NCBI GenBank assembly: GCA_963921425.1
Contig: OY992836.1
Location: 21,493,889-21,557,888, forward strand
Length of the DNA: 64,000 nucleotides
Source: Dryas octopetala
Taxonomy: Eukaryota; Streptophyta; Magnoliopsida; Rosales; Rosaceae
Direction of reading: 5' to 3'
The translations under genes and the position numbers were made by a program. Below the pieces are notes generated by a model. It did no database searches. It was not told where the DNA came from and saw nothing but the letters and a program-made list of their open reading frames with translations. Position 1 is the first letter of the stretch, and each line of letters opens with the position of its first letter. Positions 37,151 through 47,105 of this stretch are shown here, piece by piece.

Positions 37151-37637
37151 GATCTCCACGTCACCACATCAACTCAGTCCATTCCATTCCCAGTTCGGAT
37201 CGGCTCGGCTTTGGTGACCGTCATCTCAAAACCTAGTTGCGGCCGGATTTCACTTGAGGGGATCACTGCACTACCTACCTGATCGGCTTGGCCGACTTGT
37301 CTAAATCCGATCCGATCACACATGGGTTTCACGTCTACACGTGAGGACATATGTTCGGATCGGCTCGGCCTCCCACCGCCATCCTAAAGAAGATCACGTT
37401 GGGACGAACCGCCATACTCAAGTGCACCTGACGTGACTCTCTGACAGATAAGACATTCCAGCTCACAGCCATGACTATTGGGGCATTCCACTTGATCTTC
37501 CATCCTTGCATTCAATGCAGCATTGAATGCAAAGGAGGTGAGTAGCTGTGCATGCTACTAGTTATGACCGAACGCGTGGATCTCTCTCAGCCACTCAATC
37601 ACATGCAGGTAACTTACTCTCCACACCTTCCCTTGTC

Positions 37638-37645
37638 TATATAAA
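37638..37645 (+). promoter_or_regulatory. LTR TATA box
   Basis: TATATAAA in the downstream third of the 5' LTR, about 370 bases before the LTR end. The same box is at 42682-42689 in the 3' LTR. Confidence 0.6.
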
Positions 37646-38010
37646 CCAACTTATATGCACAAAGCCAGGGCCCTCATCCATCCAGCCATCACAAAGCAAA
37701 CACTTGCACAAACTTTGGCTTACCAAAAACACACTTGGACTTGCTGAGAATAAACCCAGAACATTTGCCTTGTTCTTCCCATTCTCCCAAGTTCATCACA
37801 TGTTCTTCCTCACTTCCATTCAAACACCATCAAACACACATCACTGACTTCATCATCGGAGCGTGTTTGGCTGGTACCACACCGGTCCATCTCCTTTGAT
37901 CTTGTGTTTGTCTATAGGAAGATCTCACGTCATCATCCAGCAGGACTTCGGATCAGCCAGGTCACTACCCCTAAGTTGTTGTAACTTTCTTACGGAAATT
38001 TGCATCAACA

Positions 38011-38029
38011 GATTGGCGCCGTCTGTGGG
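38011..38029 (+). other. Primer binding site
   Basis: The sequence immediately after the 5' LTR reads GATTGGCGCCGTCTGTGGG. TGGCGCC followed by a GTCTGTGGGA-like stretch is the usual primer site seen after LTRs of plant gypsy elements. Confidence 0.75.
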
Positions 38030-38094
38030 AAGATCGACTTCAGCCGCTGTGTTCATCACCACAAGTGCTAAGCTCTTCCTTCACACAAGTCATC

Positions 38095-40068
38095 ATGACT
38101 ACCATCTTTCGCGACAGTAGCTCTTCCTCAGGAGGATCCCAGAATGATGAACAACATCAGCCTGAGACACCTGAAAAGACGAGAAGAGCCAATCCCTCTG
38201 GAAGAGCTGGGATCAGCAATGACCCAGCTGATCTCAGAGCTACCAATAGGCTCTTAAGAAGGGTAAATCAAGAACAACTTGCTGCTGAGAACGAACTTCT
38301 TAGGCAGAACAACGAGCTTTTGACCAAACAGGCAAAACAGACCGCCGAACTGCAACGCCTCCGAGCTCAGCAGGGGATGAGTGTTCGGATCGGCAATAAC
38401 ACGAGAATGACCCGAGCTGATCCCGAGGTTCTTTCTCCAGCTCGTCCCCCACAAGTCACTCAGGCTGACATCGACAATCACCCTTGCCGACGGAACATCG
38501 ATTGCTCATTCCCTGGCTTCGAGAGTATGCCTTTGATTGATCAGCTCGAGTTCTTAAATGCTCGGCAGATCATCCAACAAAAACGCCAGGCCTATGTCAG
38601 AGACTCTACTTCACCTCCCGAAAGTTACCATGATGATCCGAGCGAGGAACCGAGGTCGCCGATCCGAACCAAACTGGGGACTCCACTCGGAAACCCAATA
38701 CGGACCGGATCGGCCGAACAAAGAACTTCAACCAGGAGTAGACTTGGTCTGCAGCCGAACGTAGTCCCGGAAGAAGAGCCCGAACTTTCCTCTTCTAGCA
38801 CCCAGACCGGCAGACAACCTACACGGGATCGGCTCGGCCCAACCATGGTCATGTCCGACCGACGTCCGGTGAGTGAGAGGATCACTCGTCAGCCGGTAAG
38901 CGAGAGACTCGGTAACCGGACCGAGTGCTCAGGGGAAACTGCGGCCGAGCCGACCCCACCCAATGTGGAAAATCTTGTCCGGACTTTGGTCCAAAGCCAA
39001 ATCCGGAGTGTCCACGATCGGCTCGGCCAAGTCGAGGTCTTCAGGGGGTACACCGGTAGAACCGATCACGGAGAAGAGCTCCCCCTCCCATATACCAGCA
39101 GGATCATGGATGCTGAGGTCTCCCGGGATACAAAACCCCCCAAGATGGATCAGTACGACGGGACTAGAGATCCATACGATCATCTTGACAGCTTCAGATA
39201 CGCCATGGAGGCCCGCCAGGCATCTGAGGCCACGAAGTGCAGAATCTTTCCTTCAACCTTGAAGGGATCGGCTCGGGGGTGGTTTCGAACTGTCCAGCCG
39301 AACTCCATTGACTCTTTTTCCGATCTCCGGAGAGCCTTCCTGACGAGATATCGGGTTGTATCCGAACGACTCTACAACTTGAACGATATGTCGCTCATCA
39401 AACAGCAGGAAGGGGAAAGCCTTAAGACCTATCTGATCCGCTTCAACATCGAGTATACGAAGTGTGACGATTGCGACGACAGATCGGCTAAGAATGCTCT
39501 TATGCAAGGTCTGCTCGCCGGGGGACTTCGTTCCCATCTGATGAGGAACCCTCCATCCACCTACGACGAGCTTTCCGCTGAGGCCACCAAATGGGCTCGA
39601 GCTGATGAGTGGAATGCTCAAGTGGAAGCACTGAAAACTAACCAGTCAACTCCCAAGCGGAAAGAGGGAGAGACCTCATACCCTAATCCCATGTCTCAGG
39701 GGAAGAAGACCAAAACTGCGGAGTCACACCAACTCCTAGGCGGGGAGCCACGTTACGTTCAGTACCTTGAGTTCACCCCGTTGAACACAAGCTTGGAGGA
39801 TATCCTTTCCAAAATCAAGGATCAGCTCCCGGTCCCTAAGGAGATTCGAGGTCCACCTCAAGACAAAATCAAGGAAGATATCTATTGTAAGTACCATTCC
39901 AACCATGGTCACGTCACGAACAAATGCTATTCTCTCCGCGACGCAATAGAGACCCTCGCCCGAGCTGGCAAGATTAATCAATTCCTGACCGGAGCCCCAA
40001 GGGTGAAGATCACTGACCCAAGGAAGACCACCAACGCTATTGAAACCAGAGATGCTCATATTGGTTGA
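38095..40068 (+). CDS. Retrotransposon Gag polyprotein
   Basis: This is a 657-residue Gag protein in one frame. I chose the ATG at 38095 (M-T-T-I-F-R-D); the open frame begins slightly earlier without ATG. A disordered, charged N-terminal half contains repeated D-R-L-G motifs. A retrotransposon gag capsid-like domain lies at about residues 350-510 (Y-D-G-T-R-D-P-Y-D-H-L and G-S-A-R-G-W-F). A C-terminal C-K-Y-H-S-N-H-G-H-V-T-N-K-C zinc-knuckle-like motif follows at about 600. Gag packages the element's RNA into cytoplasmic particles. There are no stops or frameshifts. No pol genes follow; about 1.1 kb of non-coding DNA lies between Gag and the 3' LTR. Confidence 0.92.
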   Translation: MTTIFRDSSSSSGGSQNDEQHQPETPEKTRRANPSGRAGISNDPADLRATNRLLRRVNQEQLAAENELLRQNNELLTKQAKQTAELQRLRAQQGMSVRIGNNTRMTRADPEVLSPARPPQVTQADIDNHPCRRNIDCSFPGFESMPLIDQLEFLNARQIIQQKRQAYVRDSTSPPESYHDDPSEEPRSPIRTKLGTPLGNPIRTGSAEQRTSTRSRLGLQPNVVPEEEPELSSSSTQTGRQPTRDRLGPTMVMSDRRPVSERITRQPVSERLGNRTECSGETAAEPTPPNVENLVRTLVQSQIRSVHDRLGQVEVFRGYTGRTDHGEELPLPYTSRIMDAEVSRDTKPPKMDQYDGTRDPYDHLDSFRYAMEARQASEATKCRIFPSTLKGSARGWFRTVQPNSIDSFSDLRRAFLTRYRVVSERLYNLNDMSLIKQQEGESLKTYLIRFNIEYTKCDDCDDRSAKNALMQGLLAGGLRSHLMRNPPSTYDELSAEATKWARADEWNAQVEALKTNQSTPKRKEGETSYPNPMSQGKKTKTAESHQLLGGEPRYVQYLEFTPLNTSLEDILSKIKDQLPVPKEIRGPPQDKIKEDIYCKYHSNHGHVTNKCYSLRDAIETLARAGKINQFLTGAPRVKITDPRKTTNAIETRDAHIG

Positions 40069-40493
40069 GGGCTCAGACCTTCGACTTCACTTCTGGCTCG
40101 GGTCGGATCATCCCGACGGATCCCCCACATCCGATCCGACCCGATCTGAGGATCTTCTAAGAATTGAGCGTTCATCTTTTCTTGGTTATCCCAGATCGGC
40201 TCGGCCATATCGGCTCGGCCTCTCCCTGTTAGGGATTGGGAAGAGGTCCCGATTTTCGAAGAGAAATCGGACCAACCTGTTCGGATCGGCTCAAAACTTA
40301 AATCAGCTCAGCTCAGCGCTCAAACGCACTTGCATACCCACGCACAAATACTGAAGTGTTCGCCTGGTTCTACAATGGTGTTCTAAACATTTCCTCTGAC
40401 TTGATCAAGATCGGGGACTGTCCGATCTGATCTTCTTTCGACAAATATAGATGAACACATCTAGATCCACTTTGATTCTCAGATTTTGAAGAT

Positions 40494-40793
40494 AAAAACA
40501 CCTGGTCCAAGCCGGAGCGACTGGCCACAGTCCCGGCGCCCAACAGGAAAAGACTCATCAGGTCTATAAAAACACCTGATCCAAGCCGGTGCGACTGGCC
40601 ACAGTCCCGGCGCCCAACAGGAAAAGACTCAAAGGTCTCTAAAAACACCTGGTCCAAGCCGGTGCGACTGGCCACAGTCCCGGCGCCCAACAGGAAAAGA
40701 CTCAAAGGTCTCTAAAAACACCTGGTCCAAGCCGGAGCGACTGGCTACAGTCCCGGCGCCCAACAGGAAAAGACTCATCAGGTCTATAAAAAT
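40494..40793 (+). repeat. ~75-bp tandem repeat between gag and 3' LTR, 4 units
   Basis: Four units begin AAAAACACCTGGTCCAAGCC or a one-base variant and contain ACAGTCCCGGCGCCCAACAGG. A fifth, diverged unit follows up to about 40850. It is non-coding on the plus strand. Confidence 0.88.
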
Positions 40794-41154
40794 CCCTGGC
40801 CGAGCCGAAGTGACTTTCTACAGTCCTAACGTTCGACAGGATATTTCCAAAAAGAAAAATATTTTCAAGCTCAAAACTTTTATCGTGCATACCGAGCCGA
40901 TCTGAAAGTAAGTTTGAATATTTTTCTCAAAAACAAAATTCCTAATATCTCAATGGACACATCAAACCCATCTGAGATCATCAGGGATATATAGTTTCTT
41001 CTTATTTTCGTCATGCTCATCAGACTGATCCGAAAATAAATTGAGAATTATCATTGCATTTTATCATAATGGCCAAGTCAGGCCGAATGTCACTTCTTAC
41101 AGGTCATCACCTTTTTTCAACTTCCAATCCATCACAAGTCTGCTCGGACTGGAA

Positions 41155-41167
41155 GTTGGGGGACTCC
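41155..41167 (+). other. Polypurine tract
   Basis: GTTGGGGGACTCC directly precedes the 3' LTR. This G-rich tract is the expected plus-strand priming site, although it is less pure than many. Confidence 0.6.
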
Positions 41168-43054
41168 TGTTTGTGGATAAATCCACATGGATTCAATGGC
41201 CAATCACAGACCAACACGTGGCACACCAAGTCCCATTTTTGCTCAGACTCTTTGATGGTCAACTTGGTCAGACCCAGCCATCTATGTCATCATCTCAGCT
41301 TAGCAACGCCAACAGCATGTACATATGAGATCGGCTCTTACCTCCGGGTTACCCATGTCCGATCCGAACCGACATTGGGATCCACCAGGAATTCGAGAGA
41401 TTATCTTTTTCGAACACCATCAGTTCGGCTCAGATCTGGAGATCGTGCTTCGACAATCTTGTCACCACCTGATCATCCCAACCATTGGTTCGGCTCGGCC
41501 CGGCCCAATGACCGATCACGATCAGACGTGCTTCGACAATCTTGTCACCACCTGATCATCTCAACCATTGGTTCGGCTCGGCCCGGCCCAATGACCGATC
41601 ACGATCAGACGTGCTTCGACAATCTTGTCAGCACCTGATCATCTCAACCATTGGTTCGGCTCGGCCCGGACCAATGACCGATCACGATCAGACGTGCTTC
41701 GACAATCTTGTCAGCACCTGATCATCTCAACCATTGGTTCGGCTCGGCCCGGACCAATGACCGATCACGATCAGACGTGCTTCGACAATCTTGTCAGCAC
41801 CTGATCATCTCAACCATTGGTTCGGCTCGGCCCGGCCCAATGACCGATCACGATCAGACGTGCTTCGACAATCTTGTCACCACCTGATCATCTCAACCAT
41901 TGGTTCGGCTCGGCCCGGCCCAATGACCGATCACGATCAGACGTGCTTCGACAATCTTGTCAGCACCTGATCATCTCAACCATTGGTTCGGCTCGGCCCG
42001 GCCCAATGACCGATCACGATCAGACGTGCTTCGACAATCTTGTCAGCACCTGATCATCTCAACCATTGGCTCGGCTCGGCCCGGACCAATGACCGATCAC
42101 GATCAGACGTGCTTCGACAATCTTGTCAGCACCTGATCATCTCAACCATTGGTTCGGCTCGGCCCGGACCAATGACCGATCACGATCAGACGTGGATCTC
42201 CACGTCACCACATCAACTCAGTCCATTCCATTCCCAGTTCGGATCGGCTCGGCTTTGGTGACCGTCATCTCAAAACCTAGTTGCGGCCGGATTTCACTTG
42301 AGGGGATCACTGCACTACCTACCTGATCGGCTTGGCCGACTTGTCTAAATCCGATCCGATCACACATGGGTTTCACGTCTACACGTGAGGACATATGTTC
42401 GGATCGGCTCGGCCTCCCACCGCCATCCTAAAGAAGATCACGTTGGGACGAACCGCCATACTCAAGTGCACCTGACGTGACTCTCTGACAGATAAGACAT
42501 TCCAGCTCACAGCCATGACTATTGGGGCATTCCACTTGATCTTCCATCCTTGCATTCAATGCAGCATTGAATGCAAAGGAGGTGAGTAGCTGTGCATGCT
42601 ACTAGTTATGACCGAACGCGTGGATCTCTCTCAGCCACTCAATCACATGCAGGTAACTTACTCTCCACACCTTCCCTTGTCTATATAAACCAACTTATAT
42701 GCACAAAGCCAGGGCCCTCATCCATCCAGCCATCACAAAGCAAACACTTGCACAAACTTTGGCTTACCAAAAACACACTTGGACTTGCTGAGAATAAACC
42801 CAGAACATTTGCCTTGTTCTTCCCATTCTCCCAAGTTCATCACATGTTCTTCCTCACTTCCATTCAAACACCATCAAACACACATCACTGACTTCATCAT
42901 CGGAGCGTGTTTGGCTGGTACCACACCGGTCCATCTCCTTTGATCTTGTGTTTGTCTATAGGAAGATCTCACGTCATCATCCAGCAGGACTTCGGATCAG
43001 CCAGGTCACTACCCCTAAGTTGTTGTAACTTTCTTACGGAAATTTGCATCAACA
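41168..43054 (+). repeat. 3' LTR, 1887 bp
   Basis: It is 166 bp shorter than the 5' LTR, equal to exactly two 83-bp minisatellite units. Elsewhere the two LTRs appear identical and encode the same chance frames in step. Confidence 0.95.
41448..42194 (+). repeat. 83-bp minisatellite in the 3' LTR, 9 units
   Basis: Nine contiguous units (747 bp). Unit variants 1-7 and the last two match the 5' LTR array in order; units 8-9 of the 5' array have no counterpart here. Confidence 0.95.
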
Positions 43055-44014
43055 GAGAGAGATAGAACAATGAAATTGTGCAAAATATGTCCAAATTGTT
43101 CAAACCTAAACTCAAATAAAAACCCAGAGAACAATGAAAGAGAGGAAGAGAGAGAGAGAGGAGGGGAGGCGTTGGCATGGTCGACCTCCACATCGACCGC
43201 GATGGATTCGGCGATGGCAGCGCTGCCAAGCTTCGCAACAGATATGAACAACCTCATTAGGAACTGGAGATTGGCAAGGCCATTTCTCTCTCTCTCTTTC
43301 CTTCTTTCATTGTTCTCATCTCAACATATATGAACGACCTCCGATCTGGAGCTCGGCAACTTGGCAATTGTGCGAAGACAGAGAGACAAGGAAGGACAAA
43401 GGGAAAGGGAGAAAAAGAGAGAGAGAAAGAGAAATGAGGGAAATAGATAGAGGGAGAGAAAAGGTGGTTGTCTGGGGGAAGATGAAGGAGGATGAGGAAG
43501 AAGGTGTGGCTGTATGGGGGAAGAAGAAGGAGATTTTTTTTTTTCTGGTAGATGCACAGGAAAAGGATGGGATTGGGAGGTGGGGAAAGTTTGTAATTTT
43601 TGATTTTTTCTATTTTAGTTTTAGTTTTTAATATTATAAAATATTTTTAATAATGTTTTTATTATTTTTTTGTTCATATGGTAAACATGTGGCAGCCACA
43701 TCATTAAAAAATGTGAGTCAACAAAGCCACGTGGGCAACTAACGGTTCTATTGATAGTTTCCGTCATTTTTTATGTTTTCACTTAATTGATGGATGCGTT
43801 TGAAATTTTTTTTAATTAATGGACCATCTTGAAATCACCCCTATAGTTTATAGGGATAAATTATAATTGAGCCTTTTTTTAATTAAAGGCATTTCCCTTA
43901 TTCCGCCCCTATTGTCCAAATTAATTAAAAAAATGATAGGGACATATACAAAACGCCCTTAATAATAATTAAAATCATTTAAAAAAATAGAGACATATTG
44001 ATATGTGTTGTTAT

Positions 44015-45168
44015 CAGAGGTTTAAATTTTGAAAATTTCGCCGAAATTTTCGATTTGAGGAGGGGTCGAAATCGAAACGTATAATTTTCAATTTTTCGTG
44101 ATAATTTCGCTGAAATTATCGAAATTTCGCCGAAATCTTCGAAATTTAGGCAAAATTTTCGGCGGGTGAGATCGAGAGGGCGGCGGCAGGGGAGCCGGCA
44201 TGGGGGAAATGAGGGAGAAAGAGATAGATGGAGGAAGAGATGGTTCAAACTTTCTGTGCATCATTCGGTGGATTTCGGCGGCAGGGAGCGGCGGCGGGAG
44301 GAGGAGACGAAGGAGAAAGAGAGAAGGGAGAAAGAGATGAGGGAGAAAGAGATGAGGGTGAAGGTGAGGGTGGTGATGGAGATGCAGAGAGAGAAATATA
44401 AGAGTGTGTGATTGTGTGAGAGAGAGAGAGAGAAAAAAAAAAAAAAAAGTCACAGCTCACAGGCGTACTGCAGCAGCGAAGAAGAAGGAGAAGATGAAAG
44501 CAAAGGAAAGAAAAATGGGGTCAGCCCACGGGGAGAGATAAGGAAGGAAAGAGAAAAAAAGAAAAAAAAAAGAAAAAAAAAAGAAAAAAAAAAAAAAAGA
44601 GAAAAACAATAAAAGACTTTTTTTATTGGAGTTTGAGACTTTTGAGCTATTTGAACAAAAAAATGATTTGGGATTTCGTTTGGCCATTTTGGGGTTTCGT
44701 TTAGTTGTTTTTAAACTCTAATACATTTTTATATAAAAAATAATTAAAAATATCCTAATGGACCAAACCTTAATATCCTATATTATATCTTAAACAATAT
44801 AGAGTATAGATTATAAAGTATATAGGGTTTAGTGTATAGATTATAAAATATAATGAATATATTAAGTTCATTTAATCATTATACTAATTTTATTTAATAG
44901 TATTTGTCTTCAACGCGCATTATATTTATTTTATATCACATGAAACTTACTATATAATTTGGTTTCTTCAATGTTTTTTATCAATGTAGTAGATAATATG
45001 TTAAATAAACATATGGTAAAGTTTCATTCAAAATTTCCGTATTTTGATAGTAATTTCCGTCGTTTCTTTCTAATTTCTGTCGAAATTTAAAAATCTTCGA
45101 AATTTCCGTCGAAATTTCTATCGAAATTTTCATCGAAATTTCCTCGAAACCCGAAATTTTATTCCTTG
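44015..45168 (+). mobile_element. Non-autonomous hAT-type element, copy 1
   Basis: This 1154-bp insertion interrupts the CACTA-type sequence and is flanked by an 8-bp duplication, GTTGTTAT, at 44007-44014 and 45169-45176. It begins CAGAGGTTTAAATTTTG and ends ATTCCTTG, an imperfect inverted pair. Both ends are full of AAATTTCG/CGAAATTT motifs. The interior is purine-rich (GAGAGAGA and long A-runs at 44412-44607) and codes for nothing recognisable. A related copy in opposite orientation is at 59962-61137. Confidence 0.8.
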
Positions 45169-45667
45169 GTTGTTATGTTTATATCTTTTGTTAAAATGTT
45201 AGGGGCACTTTTCTTCTGCCACTAATATAAGTAGAAGCGTTTATTTTCCGTCACTTTATTTCTTAAAAAAAATACAGAAACAGTTCTCAAATTTACGCCT
45301 TTACTTTTTTTAAATTAGAGACACTTCTCTTATTCCGCCCCTATTTGAGTACCCCTATAACTCATTTTTCTTGTAGTGGAACCATAGCATATTAGAAATA
45401 TAAAAATATAAAAAAGATTAATAGAAATATATCAGAACCATGGCATATCAGAGATATAACTGAGATAGCATATCAGAGATATAAAAAAGATGAATAGAAA
45501 TATAAAAAAAACAAATTAAATCAAGATTTTACCTTTTTGCTCCGAGACGAAGCAGGACATCCATATGAGAAAAATTGAAGAGGTCAGGCTGGAGAAAAAA
45601 ATTGACATTGCGTAGTAACAGAGATGAGGTAAGGACAAAGCTTACAGCCTTGCAGGTATTACTACAA

Positions 45668-46088
45668 GAACAATACTTGAGTCACTCCTTAGGAGTATCT
45701 CAAGGTCACCCCACTTCTCTAAATTCTGATTTCGTCAATGTCGGTGCATAATCAAAATCGTTGACTTTTTAGTATATTAAAGATTATCTCTACAAAAAAA
45801 TTAAATCAATCGGAAATCGTTTGATTATATAATTGTTGTCAATTAAATGAAAAAAATCAACGATTTTTAATTAAAGAGTGATTTTTTTGCCAAACCGTTG
45901 ATTTTTTCTATTTAATTGACAATAGTTATATAACCAAACGATTTCCGATTGATTTGATTTTTTGCAGAGATGATTTTTAATATGTTATCTAAAAAGTGAA
46001 CGGTTCCGATTATGCGCTAATATTGCCGAAATCAAAATTTGAAGGAGTGGCCTTGAGGTATCCCAAAGGAGTGACCCAAATATTGTTC
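45668..46088. mobile_element. Palindromic Mutator-type MITE
   Basis: This 421-bp element has long inverted arms starting GAACAATACTTGAGTCACTCC and ending, inverted, GAACAATATTTGGGTCACTCC. The arms extend almost to the centre, so a transcript would form a hairpin. It is flanked by a perfect 9-bp duplication, TTACTACAA, at 45659-45667 and 46089-46097, which points to the Mutator superfamily. It is non-coding. Confidence 0.88.
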
Positions 46089-46097
46089 TTACTACAA

Positions 46098-47105
46098 AGT
46101 TTGCGTAGTAATGAGTTTTTGTTTTAATAAAAAATAAAAATAAAAATAAAAGACCCATAATAAGAGTGGGGCTTATAAATGATTTTCTTATAAAAAGTTT
46201 TATTAAATAATAGGTGTAAAAAATAATTTAATGTTTAATTTTCTAGGAAGTTTTCATGTTTTTTGTTTTCTTATATTTTAATTCCTACTTGTGACTTGCC
46301 CTCTAATTCAATATTGAGAAAATGTTATTGTGAGGCAATATTGAATATGAAATATGAATAACCTTAAAAGTCCGAATTCTCTACAAACTTGTCACCATCT
46401 CAGAATCAAATCTTGGCAAGTTCGCAATACACATATAATACACTTTTTTGACTCATAATCTTTGGTAGCATGAACCCATCCACGTGGCTTCACCCCCTCG
46501 TCCTCTGTTCTCGAACCCAAATCTTTCTTTCTTAAAACTTAAGCGAAGCCGACTGCCATTTCTCAACACACAAACACAACATTTCCTTTTTCCCGAGAAA
46601 ATAAAATCCATCCCGGAAATTACTGAACCGATGAATAAAAGAATTCAAAAACCAGATTTTTAGAGAAAAGAAAGAAAGTGAGGAGCGCTGAATCGAGGTG
46701 GACGCTTGTCACTGTGAGGGCTTTGATCCCTTTTGGAACTGCACTGCCACCGACTCAGACTTTCTCTGTCTCTTTCTTCTTCTTCTCCATCTTATCTCCT
46801 CCACCGTCTCTGAAACGCCGTTCAAATTTGGTACTTATCTCGCCCTCTCTCTCTCTCCTTATTCTGTCTTTGTTGTGCCCTGTTCTTGCTAGATGCTGAG
46901 AAATAGTTTTCTAGTTTGGTGCAACCTGATTAGGCATTTATAGCAGATTGTTAAAGAAATTCAATTCAATACTCGATTTTTTTTTTTAAAGAAGAAAATT
47001 TGAAAATCCAGAAGCAAAGACCTTCGCTTTATTGTATTTGATCGTACATATTATTGTATTAGGATTGATTTGCAGACTCTTAATTGAAATTATGTATTTT
47101 TAGAT
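46098..47105 (+). promoter_or_regulatory. Promoter and 5' UTR of the MAPKKK gene
   Basis: The left part is AT-rich. A CCACGTGG-like G-box context lies near 46481-46490. From about 46640 the sequence becomes typical 5' UTR. A likely intron in the UTR runs from GT at 46831 to AG at 47075. The blocks 46447-46507 and 46646-46687 have a decayed copy at 33850-33968. Confidence 0.5.

Larger units (their letters stand above)
35958..38010 (+). repeat. 5' LTR, 2053 bp
   Basis: It starts TG and ends CA. It contains eleven 83-bp minisatellite units and a TATATAAA box at 37638-37645, which should be the retrotransposon promoter. Outside the minisatellite I saw no difference from the 3' LTR in the stretches I compared. 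Confidence 0.95.
35958..43054 (+). mobile_element. Gag-only LTR retrotransposon (Ty3/gypsy, TR-GAG type)
   Basis: The element is 7097 bp, flanked by the 5-bp duplication GAGAG at 35953-35957 and 43055-43059. The two LTRs start TGTTTGTGG and end GCATCAACA. A primer site starts at 38011 and a polypurine tract precedes 41168. The internal 3157 bp encode only Gag; I find no protease, reverse transcriptase, RNase H or integrase. The gag zinc-knuckle style (C-x2-H-x4-H) is like that of Tat-lineage gypsy elements. It must rely on proteins of a related full element to move. Matching LTR sequence implies very recent insertion. Confidence 0.93.
35073..43873. mobile_element. Mutator-like element, split by an LTR retrotransposon
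   Basis: The termini are GGCTCAATTACAATTTACCC on the left and its near-perfect inverse on the right. Similarity continues for about 290 bp at each end (35073-35365 and 43575-43873). The flanks are a 9-bp duplication, TTTTTTTAA, at 35064-35072 and 43874-43882, the Mutator-superfamily length. Without the retrotransposon and its 5-bp duplication the element is about 1.7 kb. There is no transposase. The interior is pyrimidine-rich on the left and purine-rich on the right, with one GC-rich, codon-like patch at about 43160-43270. I infer a non-autonomous MULE, possibly a Pack-MULE. Confidence 0.8.
34841..45378. mobile_element. CACTA-type DNA transposon remnant, host of nested insertions
   Basis: The right edge, 45368-45378, reads TTCTTGTAGTG, the reverse complement of the typical CACTACAAGAA terminus of CACTA elements. 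Two diverged direct copies of a roughly 460-bp unit lie inward: one begins at 34841 and is cut at 35072, the other runs from about 43920 to 45340. Both contain AATAATAATTAAAATCATTT, TTCTGCCACTAATATAAGTA, TCACTTTATTTCT and AATTTACGCCTTTA. GGGGC-type motifs resemble CACTA subterminal repeats. No left CACTA terminus is visible, so the element looks truncated. The coordinates span the other elements inserted in it. Confidence 0.6.

Noticed and set aside
36115..37282. Open frames inside the LTR minisatellite
   Set aside because: They repeat in step in both LTRs because 83-bp units cycle through frames; the composition is that of the repeat, not a protein.
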